Positions 1 through 11,159 are shown, counted from the stretch's first letter. The stretch: DNA of 24,491 nucleotides from an uncultured bacterium (GCA_937906635.1 CALCYP010000004.1:1-24491), one strand, 5' to 3'. Numbers and translations: made by a program. Notes: generated from the letters alone by a model not told the origin.

Positions 1-26
1 GGTTGACAGTATAGAGTAGTTAGTTT

Positions 27-58
27 GGCGACTATGCGGATTTAGTCGCCTTTTTTAT
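27..58 (+). terminator. intrinsic terminator
   Basis: A perfect 7-bp stem (GGCGACT/AGTCGCC) encloses a 10-nt loop and is followed by a run of T. It would end a + strand transcript entering from the left of the window; only a few bases of that unit are visible, so no gene is called. It insulates the large surface-protein gene that starts at 77. Confidence 0.85.
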
Positions 59-76
59 TTTTTCATCATATCATAA

Positions 77-3000
77 ATGAAAAAGAGAACTTTTTACTCT
101 TTGCTTGTATTGTGACTATTCTGATGGACATCAGTAATAAACAGTACGTATGCAACTTCAGATTTTGATATTATTTCAATCGAAGATCCAAACAATCCAT
201 GACAATGAATAACAATCATGGATAGAAATCTATGAGCAACAGAAGCTTTTAATTGAGATTTTACCAATCCAAATGTGGAATCATATTGATACTACTATCA
301 ATGGTGAAATAATCATGGTTTTTCAAGGAAGGATTGAAGTACTGAATTTAATGAAACAGTATCAAATGTTTTAGTTACAAATACCACGGAGTATTGACCA
401 AATACTGACAGATGATATTATGATAGTCCTGTTTTTGTTGAAAGTTCATTTTCAAATTGATGATATCTTGTATGATATTCTTGGGCAAATCCTTTGAATA
501 AAAATCTATGGTGATGATGAGGTGATCTTGTTACAAATAACCGAGATAGTTGAAATAATAGAGAAGATAGAAGATGACCTTGTCCTGAATGATACCATAT
601 TCCAAGTGCTTGAGAACGAAGTAATCTTTTTAAATTTTGGTGTCTAAATACAAATGAGTGTGAGGAGCAATTTATATGAGAAGATCCACATCCAGATTTA
701 AAGAGATTAACAAATATGAGTTTATGGAAAAATGATGCTGAAGTAATTTTTGATAAAAGTTATTATGAATATTTTAAATTACCTTTTGCCTGAATTTGAG
801 AAAATTGATGATGGAGAAATTGAGTTTGATTAATAGATTTTTGAAACTATCGATCATCTACAGCTGCTGCAATTTTCTGAAATGTTAAAATAGCATGAGT
901 TTCTTACGAACTTCAAAAAACTAATTTACGCCCTTTCCCTGCATGAACAAAATATGCAGAATCTATTCGTTGTTTTAAGGATGAATATTACCCAATTTAT
1001 ACAGTAAAGTTTTTTTCAAGTTGATGAACAAATATTCCAGATCAAATTATTGATCCAAATACGAAAAATAAAGCAATAAAGCCACAAAACCCAGTAAGAA
1101 AGAATTCAACTTTTGTATGATGGTTTGAGGAGTGAAGCGATATCGAATTTAATTTTAATTCTGAGATTACAAGGAGTGTGAAATTATATGCTAAGTGGAC
1201 ATGTTTAAATGAATCTTTTAATTATTGAATAGCTTGTCTTAGTGAAAGTGATTGACCATTTACTATTACATTTGATTCAAATTGATGAAATAGTATTTCT
1301 AATCAGATTGTGCAGGTGTGATATGTAACGGAACAACCAGATGATCCAACCTATAGTAATCATAATTTAATTTGATGGTATCTTGAATGACAAAATAATC
1401 CTTTTGAATTTTGAAATTTATTATCTGATAATATAACTTTAAAAGCAAAATGGGGTTGCCCAGACTGATTAAATGATAATTGAGAGGAATGTACGCTATC
1501 TGTATCATGTGATAGTTGAGCAGTTGCAAAAATATGAAATAAATGCTATTTATCAATTAATGATGCTGTTGAAGAAGCTGTTAATTGAGATACTATAGAT
1601 TTGATAGATTGATGGAATATTTATCATTCATTTGATGTAGATAAAAAAATAACTATTAATATGAATTGATATTCATTTGTTCCTGAATTTAATATGTGAC
1701 CTAATGACTATGATTGAGGTTATATAATTTGAGTTAAAAGATGATGAGACTTAACAATTAATTGATGAAAAGTTTGAAACATTCAGGCGACATCATCTTA
1801 TTGAGATTACGGACCTGATACGGCAATTATGTTATTGTTGGATGAATGAATTGAGTGAGAACCTGCAAAATTAACAATTAATGCATGATTTAAGCCTGAT
1901 GCTCTATATGATAGTGATGAGTTTAAAGATTTCAGAATAGAATGAAGTAGATATTCTATTACAAGTACATGAACAAATTGAAATGCAATTGTTAATTTGA
2001 ATTGATGATACTATTATGCATGATGGAAAGAAAAAGCTACATTATTTTTCCCAGCTTGAGCAGACGTTGTCATAAATGATGGATTCTTTCGATGAGTAAA
2101 TAATATTATAGAAATGACAAAGTGAAATCTTGAAATTAATAATGGTACTTTTGAAGTTTCTAAAACATTTTTTTGAGTAAAAGAAGATGAAAACTGAAAT
2201 TATACAACGGAATGAGCATCTATAGCAATATTGCCTAATTCAAATGATGCAGAAATAAATGTAGAAATTAATTGATGAATTTTTCGTTGATTAAACTCAA
2301 TATCAAGTTCTAGATATCCCGAATCGTATACTTTATCTATTGCGAATCCTAAAAATTTTGAAAACTTTACCGAGAATGTAAATGTCAGTATAAATTCATG
2401 AACATTTGCATGATCAATTGATAGTGTAATTTTGTGATTCATTAGATGATGAGCGTTTACATATGATCCTATGTGAAAATGACATTTGAATCCATGATAT
2501 ACGACGGCAAAAGTTACTTGATTTTATACTTGAGATAATACATGAATATATGAACAATGAAGCTGAGATTGGTGGATTGTAAAGACTCTTGAAACAGCTG
2601 TATCTGATCCAAACAATACTTCGTTAGTAAATATAACAGAAGATACAGAAGTAACGGTTTGAGAATGATGATGAGAAACAAATGTGGAAATCATAAGTTC
2701 TAACGATTGAGATGTTAATACAGATGGAATGTCTTGAAATATACTATGAGCAGTTGAAATAGGTTATTCTGAAAATTGAGAAAATAAAAATGCGACATTC
2801 TCAAGACCTATTGCTGTAAGAATTCCATTCTGATGGACATGACCAAATTGAAAAGATTTTATGATTAAAGTAAGACATACATTAGAAAAAGATTTTTGAT
2901 ATGAATGATTAACATTAACTCCATGAATAGCTTGTAATTCTGATGGTACAGTTCCTGAAGAATATCAATATAAATGAGAAAAACTAGAACCAGTATTAGG

Positions 3001-3775
3001 TAATGATTGAAAATATTATGTTTATATATATAGTTGTGCGGCATCAACATTTGTTGCGTACACTGATATTTCTTCATCTAGTAATACATGATGATGAGGT
3101 TGATGATGAGGCTGAGGTTGATGAGGTTGAGGTGGTTGATGATGAGGTTGAGGTTGATGAGTAGGATGAACGACAGATAGCCCTACGACAAACACTTGAA
3201 CCACAAATACTTGAAATACAGACACCTGAACAACAGAGCCAACAGTAAATGACCAACAAACTACTACTTGAAATCCACAGGAAGTACTAACTAATGGCTA
3301 CACCAGAGAATTAAACGATGCTTATACTTTCGCATTCAAAAATGGAATCACAACAATGAAAAGTATTGATCAAGCAAATATGAATTGAAGTTTGAATAGG
3401 ATTGCTATGGCAAAAATGCTCAGTCAATATGCTATAAATATTTTAGAAAAGAAACCAGATACAAATAACAAATGTGATTTTTGAGATGTTTCAAGTGATT
3501 TAGATAAACAATATAATGATTGAGTTACATTAGCTTGTCAATTAGGAATTATGTGAGTGAATATTACAAACTTTAGGCCAAACGATGAAGTAACAAGAGC
3601 AGAATTTGGAACAGCGCTTTCAAGAATGTTATTTGGATTAGCTGATTGAACTGATAATTACTATTCTACTCATCTTGCTAAACTAAAAAAAGAGAAGATA
3701 ATAAGTAATGATGATCCTACTTTGAAAGAATTGAGATGATATGTAATGCTGATGCTCATGAGAAGTGCGAAATAA
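77..3775 (+). CDS. large secreted surface protein: FISUMP-like, Listeria-Bacteroides repeats, beta-helix-like repeats, SLH-like C-terminus
   Basis: This is one uninterrupted 1232-residue frame when UGA is read as Gly. Residues 1-26 form a signal peptide (MKKR, hydrophobic core, STYA). Residues about 44-310 resemble the Fibrobacter succinogenes major paralogous (FISUMP) domain: MDRNLGAT, YQWGNN, CPEGYHIPSAGE. Two Listeria-Bacteroides (InlB B-type) repeats follow at about 307-370 and 395-452, each starting with a TxxFxSxGG-type motif and ending in LxAKW. From about 528 to 785 short units of the form INxGxFxG recur, as in right-handed beta-helices. A run of 24 Gly (1005-1028) and a Thr-rich stretch act as a linker. 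Residues about 1074-1232 carry SLH-like modules (AYTFAFKNGITT; FRPNDEVTRAEFGTALSRML). The likely role is a cell-surface adhesin or envelope-anchored protein; ligand and anchor are unknown. No Shine-Dalgarno site precedes the ATG, which is the first in-frame start before the signal peptide. Confidence 0.93.
3089..3160 (+). repeat. 24-codon polyglycine tract
   Basis: Twenty-four consecutive Gly codons: 16 TGA, 7 GGT and 1 GGC. The DNA is an imperfect TGATGAGGT-like low-complexity repeat prone to slippage. It forms the flexible hinge between the extracellular repeats and the C-terminal SLH-like domain. On the opposite strand it produces His/Pro- or Ser/Thr-rich open frames that are not genes. 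Confidence 0.95.
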
Positions 3776-3881
3776 TTAAGAATTATATGTCATTCTGAAA
3801 CGAAACTACCTATAGTAGGAAAACAATACAGTTTGTAGAATTATTTTTTCACAAATTGTCAAATCTTTCTATCATAGAAAT

Positions 3882-3910
3882 TTGCAAATTTTAATATTTT
3901 TGATTATAAT
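3882..3910 (+). promoter_or_regulatory. promoter of the OLD-family nuclease gene
   Basis: TTGCAA (3882-3887), a 17-bp spacer and TATAAT (3905-3910). The predicted transcript starts near 3917, about 34 nt before the ATG at 3951. A small hairpin (TTTCTA/TAGAAA) lies just upstream, between the preceding gene and this promoter. Confidence 0.75.
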
Positions 3911-3950
3911 TAATTCATACTATATTTAGAATGATAATTTTTTATAATCT

Positions 3951-5915
3951 ATGAAGATTTCACAAATCAAAATATCAAATATATCTACCTTCCCTTACAT
4001 TAAACATTTTTCTGATAAACAAGGAGTCGTTTTCGATACAAAAGAAAGGAATAATTTAAATATTTTAATCTGACCAAATGGATCTGGTAAAAGTACATTT
4101 TTAGATGTAATAAATCAAGTATTTAGAGTCTGACTAATTAAATCATATCGCTATGATAAATCAATTTTAGATAATAACGATAAAAAAAATTTTAAAAATG
4201 TAGTCACTGAAGAATCAGTTAGACCAAAAAAGTTCTACAAGCATAACGAATCTCAATGAAAACTCTCAAAAGTCTATATCTCACTAAAATTAAATCAATA
4301 TGATTTTGAAAATATAAATTTTGTATCTGAAAATTATGAAACATTAAATAATATAATAAAAAATTATTCAAATCTAGATATAAAATTCACAGAATATAAA
4401 GATCCACATTTATTACTAAATAATGAAATTTTTTTGGAATTTTTGATAAATACAAACAATTGAGAAATCTCTGTGACGAACCAAGAATCGATGCCAAATT
4501 CTATAAAATATATATTGTTTTATATCCAGCATATGGAATTAATCCAAGTATGTATCAATGTTTTCAATGATTTTGATAGGAGACTTGATCAAAAAAAATT
4601 ACATTCTTTAAAAAATACCTTTGCATTTTTGAAATCCGAAAGGCCATTTTTGTACACACAATCAAATGTGAATCCATTAGTTATTGACTCTATTTTGAAT
4701 AGAAGCCAAAATATTGAACTACACAATAAAGATAAATTTAGTTCTGTATCTATTTGATACGACTTATTTGTCATCAAAGTATTGAAAAAAATTAGAGACC
4801 AATACGAATCTGCATGAAAAAATTTTGAAGATATTAGTATTGAAGAAAAAATATCTTTAATCCAAAATTTAACATTTTTTAAAGAACTTTGAAACCACAT
4901 AAACACATTATTATGATATACAATGGATGTAAATATTTGAATTGATGAGAGATTATACTTAATTTTCAAAAGAAACGACTGAATCAGTTTCTCTTTCGAC
5001 AAGTTAAGTTCTGGAGAAAAATCTATCATTATGATATTATTTTGTTTATTCGGTTATGATTTATCAAATGGTCTATTTATCATAGATGAACCAGAGCTAC
5101 ACCTACATCCGTATATGCTAAAAAGACTTCTTGAGATGCTAAAAATCATAGGAAAATGATTAAATATGCAATTTATATGTGCGACACACTCTCCTTCTCT
5201 GATTGATGAACAAAGTATACACAATGTATACAAATTTAGTCTAATAGATGGGAAAACAGTGATAAACTACCCTATTGAATGAATTCGTGACTCAGAAAGT
5301 TCTTTGATACATATTCTGAAGTTTGAAAATATTTCAAAAATATTTTTCATAAACAAAATAATTATGGTTGAATGAGAAACCGACGAATATTTCCGGAAAT
5401 TCTATATGAATTATCTTTCCAGACAACCTGAATTTGAATGAAAATTTGAAGATTATGAAATATTAAATATTAATGGTAAATGAAGTTACAGAAAATGGAC
5501 AAGATTTCTAAATAAATTCGGTATAAAATGATACTTCATCTGAGATCGAGACAACACAATAGAAAATGATATTGTGACACCTCAAGAAATGTCCGAATAT
5601 ATCAAATTAGCAAAGAACCAATACAGCATGGAACAAATCAATAAACAAAAATTTTATACAAGGATAATTTCAATAATCAAAAAAGATTATCCTCACAGAT
5701 ACAAATACATTATAACAAAAATAAAATCATTTTACGATAAATGAATTTTTATCATGAAAAAATGAGATTTAGAGACTTATTTAGCATTAGATAAAAAATG
5801 ACTTGAACCAACAATCAATTTTTGTAATCATTGATTTTATTACCGGCTACACGATGAAAGGATGAAAGAATTTAGGGAAGAATTTGAAGAAATTGTAAAA
5901 AATATTTTTAAATAA
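3951..5915 (+). CDS. OLD-family ATP-dependent nuclease (AAA ATPase + TOPRIM)
   Basis: A 654-residue protein with an ABC/SMC-like AAA ATPase and a C-terminal TOPRIM nuclease. Walker A GPNGSGKST is at about 41-49, the signature LSSGEKS at about 351-357, Walker B GLFIIDEPELHLHP at about 374-387, and the switch histidine in ATHSPSL at about 410-416. The TOPRIM part shows VEGETDEYF (catalytic Glu, about 474) and GDRDN (acidic pair, about 531-535). OLD proteins cut DNA, and several act in phage defence (P2 Old, Gabija GajA, PARIS-type ATPases). No GajB-type helicase is nearby; the next gene, 13 bp downstream, is a zinc-ribbon membrane protein. The gene has its own promoter at 3882-3910. Defence is an inference; a repair role is also possible. 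The family call is firm. Confidence 0.9.
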
Positions 5916-5928
5916 TTAGATAAATAAA

Positions 5929-6276
5929 ATGAACGAAGACTATAAAATTTGTCCATATTGCAACAATATGGTTGATAAAAAAGATAAACAATGTCCATAT
6001 TGTTTAGAATCGCTAATACGAAGAGATTACTCTATTACACAAGAAGACAATTCAAAAGAATCTACAAACCATAATTCTGTAATAAATGAAAACTCATGAA
6101 AATCATCACTACTCGACATACTCATAGAAAATAGTAAAGATATTTGATGGTGAAATAAAAAAGAAATTGAAAATAGAATTATAAACAAAACAAGGAGAGT
6201 TTTCATTTTTGTTTTTATAACGGTAATTATTCTTCCATTTATAATTGATATAATCACTTCAATTTTTTGAGATTAA
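5929..6276 (+). CDS. small zinc-ribbon membrane protein
   Basis: A 115-residue protein. The N-terminus has a treble-clef/zinc-ribbon signature of two CPYC knuckles (residues 8-11 and 22-25), followed by a polar Ser/Asn-rich linker. A hydrophobic C-terminal helix (about 92-113) probably anchors it in the membrane with the zinc ribbon in the cytoplasm. It starts 13 bp after the OLD-family nuclease and probably shares its transcript, so the two may work together. No specific function can be assigned. The UGA codons fall at Gly positions (for example IGWG). The 3' end abuts a convergent RNA region. Confidence 0.85.
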
Positions 6277-6347
6277 AAAAAACAGGGCCTGTAAGAATCA
6301 AATTTACCTCGCTCTGCGGGGCTCACAACTCATAGCTCAATGAATTC
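6275..6347 (-). other. GC-rich tRNA-like remnant / weak terminator
   Basis: On the minus strand this stretch ends like the neighbouring tRNA-Trp: a T-arm-like segment with loop TTTGATT, an acceptor-like AGGCCCT, a G, then a T-run. It also has a 6-bp hairpin (CCCCGC/GCGAGG, loop AGA). No matching 5' acceptor strand or 7-nt anticodon loop can be drawn, so it is not a functional tRNA. It may be a decayed 3' tRNA copy, and ACAG/CTGT plus the T-run could act as a terminator for the tRNA transcript. Confidence 0.35.
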
Positions 6348-6375
6348 TATAAAATTATTTTTCAAAACAAAAAAA

Positions 6376-6447
6376 CAGGGCTTGAGGGAATTGAACCCCC
6401 TACGCGGAGCTTTGGAGACTCCCGCTCTACCAATGAGCTAAAGCCCT
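6376..6447 (-). tRNA. trnW: tRNA-Trp (anticodon CCA)
   Basis: It folds as a standard cloverleaf: 7-bp acceptor AGGGCTT/AAGCCCT, D stem GCTC/GAGC, anticodon stem GGAGT/GCTCC with loop CTCCAAA, and T arm GGGGG/CCCTC with loop TTCAATT. The loop centre gives anticodon CCA, which reads UGG only; that fits a genome where UGA is Gly and must not be read as Trp. The discriminator base is G73, a bacterial Trp identity element. The CCA tail is not encoded; a T-run follows. It lies 22 nt downstream of rnpB on the same strand, so co-transcription is likely. Confidence 0.95.
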
Positions 6448-6469
6448 GTATTAAAACAAATTTTAGTTT

Positions 6470-6792
6470 GCCTAAACTATAAGCCTGATTATGTATTAAG
6501 GTACATATATCTGAACTACCTTGTAGATAGCATTGTGCACTACCCTGTTTCCAAGTAAGCTTGCATCGACCACGGTTTACCCCTCGATGGACAATCTGTC
6601 CAACTGAGTAGAAGTAGCCCGAAGGCATCTTCACGTTGCATCTTTCACCCATATTGCTATGAATTAGTTTACGTTTCTGTGGCACTTTCGTTTGCTCCCA
6701 AAAGGGACGGTCCAACAACCATTAGTTGTTAATCTTTTTTCGATGTCAGGACTTTCCTATCCGATTAGATCGGATTAATACCTTGTTTAGAC
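6470..6792 (-). ncRNA. rnpB: RNase P RNA
   Basis: The catalytic RNA of RNase P, which removes 5' leaders from tRNA precursors. P1 is formed by GTCTAAAC at the 5' end (6785-6792) and GTTTAGGC at the 3' end (6470-6477). The conserved 5' core AGGAAAGTCC, the central GGGTGAAAGATGC, the GGGGTAAACC block and the 3' AGGCTTATAG are present in the usual order. At about 323 nt it is a compact bacterial RNA. It runs straight into tRNA-Trp, one of its substrates. An open frame across this stretch is an artefact. Confidence 0.92.
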
Positions 6793-6849
6793 AAAAATAA
6801 CTTTTAATTAAATTAAAGAAAACTTCAAGATGAAATAAAAAAAATAATC

Positions 6850-8838
6850 CTATCATTCAAAACCTATATCAAATTGAAAATCTAATTTTGACCTATACCA
6901 TTCGCTATCTTCCCACAAATCTTTTGCATATGCTTCATCTTTTAAACATTTTGATAATTTATTTAAATTTAGTACTTGTTTATTTCATGATTCACTACGT
7001 TCATCAGGACTAAAGAAAAATTCAAAAAAATCAAAGAAAGAATTCTCATCATTTCATCATACAAATCAACCTATCTGTCTTTGTGTCTGTCTTTTAGAAC
7101 CCAATAATTTAGCCAAATTTTTATCTTTCACAAAACGATCACTTCAAGCTATATTTCCTCATTCTGCAATCTTTGCTCACAATATCTGCAAACATTCTTC
7201 AAATTGTTTTTTCTCTTTATTTGTTATCACACTTAAATTAAACTCTATTGTATCAAAGAAATTATACAATTTTTCATTACCGACATTTGATAAATTTTCA
7301 ATATTTCATCATCAAATTAAATCAAATATCTGCATTGTTTTATAGATAATTTCTTCACTTTTTATTTGGCTCTCTACATAATGATGTGCATAATCAGTAT
7401 TGGTATATAATTTATCTATATCTTTTAATATAAAAGTTTCTAAAATATTAAAATAATCATCTTGATTCTGTATGTTCGATAATACATCACTTTTGGCTGA
7501 TAATAATGCGGTATCAAAAACTTGAGATGCCGTTGGCAAAATGAATGGAGAATTTTTGTACTTTCACACAAAATTCAAATTACGATCTTGATCTCTAAAC
7601 AACATTGTCGATGTCTGCAAACGAGCATTTTCATCATTTGTATTTTGTCTCAGTGAAAAATCGACTCATCTTATATGTCAATCTAATTTTAACACACCAT
7701 CTTGATCGAAACCGATTTCATTAGCTTTATTAAACTGGAATTGTGATGAATATTCTTTTGGGATACAACTCAAAAATCACTTTACCTGCGAAGTCATACA
7801 AAGTTCTTCTACCATATTTTTTGTCTTGTTTTCTACTTCTTGCTGCTTGAAATATACAAAGTTCATCAAATTATCACTTTCTCCTTGAGACAATGATGTT
7901 GGATTTTTCAACCGTTTTTCCATAAGATTTTTTCAAGTTCATTCCAAGAATCTTCAATATTTTTGAATCAACTCATCATCACTTTCCACATTAAATAATT
8001 TTTCATAATCAGATTTATGAGATTCTATATTTTTCTGCCTTTGTTCAATCAATCATTTATTTCAGATTGTTTCATGAAACAACTCTGTTCTAGTATTTTT
8101 AATATTATTTTCAGAAAAGCTATCAAAACTAGTGTCAGGGATGTTACAAGCATTATTTAAATTTTTCATTGCTATATAAAGTAAAGAAAAATCTTGTGAT
8201 TCACGCAAAGCTTGATATTCTGGATTATTTTGGGCAACATTTATTGTCGCAAGCAAAGAAATATAAACATCTTGATCTATTCCAAGATCTGTCAATTTAT
8301 CCAATGTTCCATTATTTTGCAACAAATCCTTTGCATCATTATATGCTTGAGATCATTGCTTTGTATCATTATCAAGAGTTGGATGTTCCACTAACAATCT
8401 ATTACGAAGATTAATCGCTTCTTCATAATACTTTAAAATATTTATTGTATCTAATCAACCTTGTTCTTTTTCTCTATTCCATTGTTTTTCTTCTATTTTA
8501 TCATCAACTACTCTTGTTATATCGTTAATAGAAGAATTAAAAGTATCTCAAAATAATATTCAAGGGACTTGTTCCAAAATTATACTTTTTATTTCTTCTT
8601 GATCTTTAGCATTCTTTAAATGTTGTTTACAGACCATTTTTTCTTTTAATGACGATTGTCTCAAAAAAGATTCAAAAGAATCTTTTAAATCAGGATCATC
8701 ATTAAAAACATTATCAATAATTATTTTAACATCATCAGAAAATCAATTCTTCAAAAAACTATCAATTTGCGGATAATCAACTTGTGAAAACTGTTGTTGA
8801 AAGTTATCTACTCTATCAAAATTATTATTTTCTATCAT
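6850..8838 (-). CDS. large cytoplasmic protein of unknown function
   Basis: A 662-residue frame under table 25, with no signal peptide or membrane segment. It is acidic, rich in Asn, Asp and Glu, and mostly helical in appearance, with scattered coiled-coil-like stretches (about 140-180 and 270-330). A Gly-rich, loop-like segment with GGG and IGGFVGGN occurs in the last fifth. I recognise no catalytic motif. It is a single gene on its own promoter (TTGCAT/TATAAT), divergent from the exported protein at 8975 and convergent with the rnpB region. The ATG at 8838 is the first in the frame and lies about 30 nt downstream of the -10 element. The intact long frame supports a real gene; the function is unknown and it may be lineage-specific. 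Confidence 0.85.
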
Positions 8839-8870
8839 AGTAATGTATAAAATAATAAATTTGCAAAATA

Positions 8871-8899
8871 ATTATACATAAATTTTCAAAAAAATGCAA
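8871..8899 (-). promoter_or_regulatory. promoter of the 662-residue unknown protein
   Basis: Read on the minus strand: TTGCAT (8899-8894), a 17-bp spacer and TATAAT (8876-8871). Transcription would start near 8864, about 26 nt before the ATG at 8838. The -35 has the same TTGCA core as other promoters in this window. Confidence 0.75.
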
Positions 8900-8974
8900 A
8901 TTTTTATATTGATTTTTTTTGTTAATATGATAAGATGGAAAATATATGTATTTATTCCATAAATAATATTAAAC

Positions 8975-9769
8975 ATGAATGAATCATTTACTAAAACAAT
9001 TGAAAGCAAAAACAAATTAATCAAAAAAAATGATATCATAGCTTCTCTTATATTTCTCTCACTTTTAGGCACACCAACAAAAATACAAGCCACAATACAA
9101 GCAACCAATCAGCAACTCAAAAACACAATTGAACTAAATGAAACGAATAATTTATTAGACAAAATGAATCAAAAATTTTGAATTACTTTACCAACACAAT
9201 ACAACGAAAATTTAAAAAATTTTATTTCCAATAGTATTACACTAAATTACGAAGCCGCATTTAAATTCACTGAAAATTTTATATCAGAACAAATGTCTCA
9301 AAATCGGTGAATTTCAAAAGAAAATCAATATCTTTTTATACGGTGCACAATATACACAACTTTAACAAACTGAGAATTATACGATTGAACAGATTGAGAT
9401 GAAAAAAGATATATTGAATACGAAAATGCTTTTGAATACTTCTTAAATTGTGAAGAAAATTATAAAACAGAATTAAGAAATATTATGAACAATGAATTAC
9501 AAAAAGCAGATGAACTTTTACAAAAGTCTAAAGATGATTTGCTCCGCACAGATACACTATGATTAATAGAAATTATAAGATTTTATGATACATATCAAAA
9601 AAATCCAAATTTATTAAACCAAGAAGAGCTCGAACAAGTTTCAAAAGCAAGTAAAGATTTAATAAAATTTTGTAAAAGAGACTGAATAGATTATAAATCT
9701 GTACTAATAAAAGAAGTATGAGATAGAAAAAAAGTTGATGAAATGCTAAAATTTTATTGAATCGAATAA
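8975..9769 (+). CDS. exported or membrane-anchored protein, unknown function
   Basis: A 264-residue protein. A hydrophobic segment at about 21-33 after Lys-rich residues, followed by PTKIQATIQA, looks like a signal peptide or N-terminal anchor. The rest is charged and helix-rich with no motif I recognise. It starts after an AT-rich divergent spacer shared with the minus-strand gene ending upstream at 8838; TTGATT at 8909-8914 is a possible -35 without a convincing -10. It is followed by nth after 67 bp. The frame contains UGA codons and the Gly-bearing segments look natural (NGELYDGTDGDEKRY), supporting the gene. A periplasmic or cell-surface location is inferred. Confidence 0.8.
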
Positions 9770-9823
9770 AATTTTCCTTGAATAAACAAAAAATTTTTCT
9801 AAATTAAAAAAATCTTTATTCGA
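9762..9823. repeat. 9-bp inverted repeat between exported-protein gene and nth
   Basis: TCGAATAAA (9762-9770) and TTTATTCGA (9815-9823) are perfect complements separated by 44 AT-rich bases. The left arm contains the upstream stop codon and the right arm ends 13 nt before the nth start, so the hairpin could affect read-through or nth translation. The AT-rich context means chance is possible. Confidence 0.35.
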
Positions 9824-9836
9824 AGATTATGTTTTT

Positions 9837-10463
9837 ATGCAAAAAAAAGATATTGATTACATATTTCAAACATTAGGCAAACTCTATCCAAATGCAGATA
9901 CTGAATTAAAATTTTGAAATAATTTTCAATTAGTTTTGGCTGTTGTCATGTCTGCTCAAACCACAGATAAACAAGTGAACAAAGTAACTGAAAACTTGTT
10001 CCAGATAATCAAGACACCTCAAGATGTAATAAATATGTGATTAGATAAACTAACAAAATCAATATCATCTGTTAATTATTACAACAACAAAGCGAAACAT
10101 ATATATGAACTATCAAAAATGCTAGATAAAGAACCAGAACTCCTCTGCCCAGATTTAGACAAATTACAGAAATTACCATGAGTCTGAATCAAGACAGCAA
10201 AAGTAGTTTCATACGTTCTTTTTGGATCTAAAGTAATTGCTGCCGACACTCATGTCCATAGAGTTGCAAACAGACTTTGATTAGTTGACACAAAGACTCC
10301 GGAAAAAACTTCTGAAACACTTGAAAAAATAGTCCCAGATAAGTATAAAGAAATTGCACATCACACTCTGATACTTTTTGGACGTTACTATTGCACCGCA
10401 AAAAATCCAAAATGTAGCACCTGTGAATTAGCAAAATTATGTAAATATAAAAAGTCTTTATAA
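9837..10463 (+). CDS. nth: endonuclease III (DNA glycosylase/AP lyase)
   Basis: A 208-residue base-excision repair enzyme that removes oxidised pyrimidines and nicks AP sites; family members are about 210 residues. The helix-hairpin-helix LPGVGIKTAK (113-122) carries catalytic Lys119, and Asp137 in AADTHVHR is the conserved catalytic acid. The C-terminal 4Fe-4S cluster loop is intact: Cys186, Cys193, Cys196 and Cys202 in the pattern C-X6-C-X2-C-X5-C. Two of the hairpin glycines are encoded by UGA, strong internal proof of the code change. The ATG at 9837 gives the expected N-terminus; an earlier out-of-frame ATG is not used. The PAP2 gene follows after 12 bp and is probably co-transcribed. 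Confidence 0.97.
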
Positions 10464-10475
10464 TTAACAATTAAA

Positions 10476-11129
10476 ATGTTTCCAATTGCATTACAAGAAC
10501 CAGTACGATGAATAAATTTAGTCATAACATTAAATGAATATATGAAATATCATGATTTTTTACTAAAAATCATTCCAGTTACTGCTGATATTTTCGTATT
10601 TCTATTTCCAATATTATTAGTAACATTATACATAATTTGATTAATTAAAAAAAGTGACAAAATCAAAGAATCTGCACTACGAGTTTTTTGGTCTGCAATA
10701 ATCACATCAGTAATAAATATATGTATTCAATTCTTTTTTACAAAATCTAGGCCCACAATGATGTTATTTTGACACGAAGAAGAAACAATGTTACATAAAT
10801 TTTTACCAAATAGTTCATTTCCATCAGATCATTCTGCCATGTCTATGTGATTTGCCATGTGATTATTAATACGATGAATCAAAACTAAAAACAAGACTTA
10901 CACACGATTATGAATACTATTTTTGTTATTTGCAATAATCACATGATTTTCAAGAATTATGGTCTGAGTTCACCGACCAACAGACATTTTATGATGATTT
11001 GCTATATGAATTATTATTCCACTAATATTATCAAATAGCTCAATATACAAATTACTTAAAAAAGTATTAATTACTCCAATAATTTCACTTCAAAAACGAA
11101 TCCGAAAATTATTTTGAGTTAAATACTAG
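10476..11129 (+). CDS. PAP2-family membrane phosphatase (undecaprenyl-diphosphate phosphatase type)
   Basis: A 217-residue integral membrane protein with about five to six hydrophobic segments. The three PAP2 phosphatase motifs are in order: K-S-RP around 90-93, PSDHS at 116-120, and SRIMVGVHRPTD at 159-170, with nucleophile His166 and Asp170. Bacterial members of this size (BcrC-like) often dephosphorylate undecaprenyl pyrophosphate at the outer face of the membrane to recycle the lipid carrier; other lipid phosphates are possible substrates. It follows nth by 12 bp. A bidirectional terminator lies after the stop. The first motif is shorter than the KX6RP consensus; the active-site motifs are intact. 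Confidence 0.9.
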
Positions 11130-11159
11130 AGATAAATTAAACTTTAAAAGTATAATAAC

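Noticed and set aside
3..8. TTGACA as a -35 box for the large surface-protein gene
   Set aside because: No -10 element lies 15-19 bp downstream, and a terminator separates it from the gene.
3022..3259. Minus-strand His/Pro-rich and Ser/Thr-rich frames
   Set aside because: They are antisense shadows of the polyglycine hinge repeat.
77..3775. Reading this region as a string of pseudogenes
   Set aside because: All apparent stops are UGA; with UGA as Gly the frame is continuous and the domains are complete.
6362..6718. Minus-strand open frame of 118 codons
   Set aside because: It lies across rnpB and tRNA-Trp, whose conserved RNA motifs and pairings explain the sequence.
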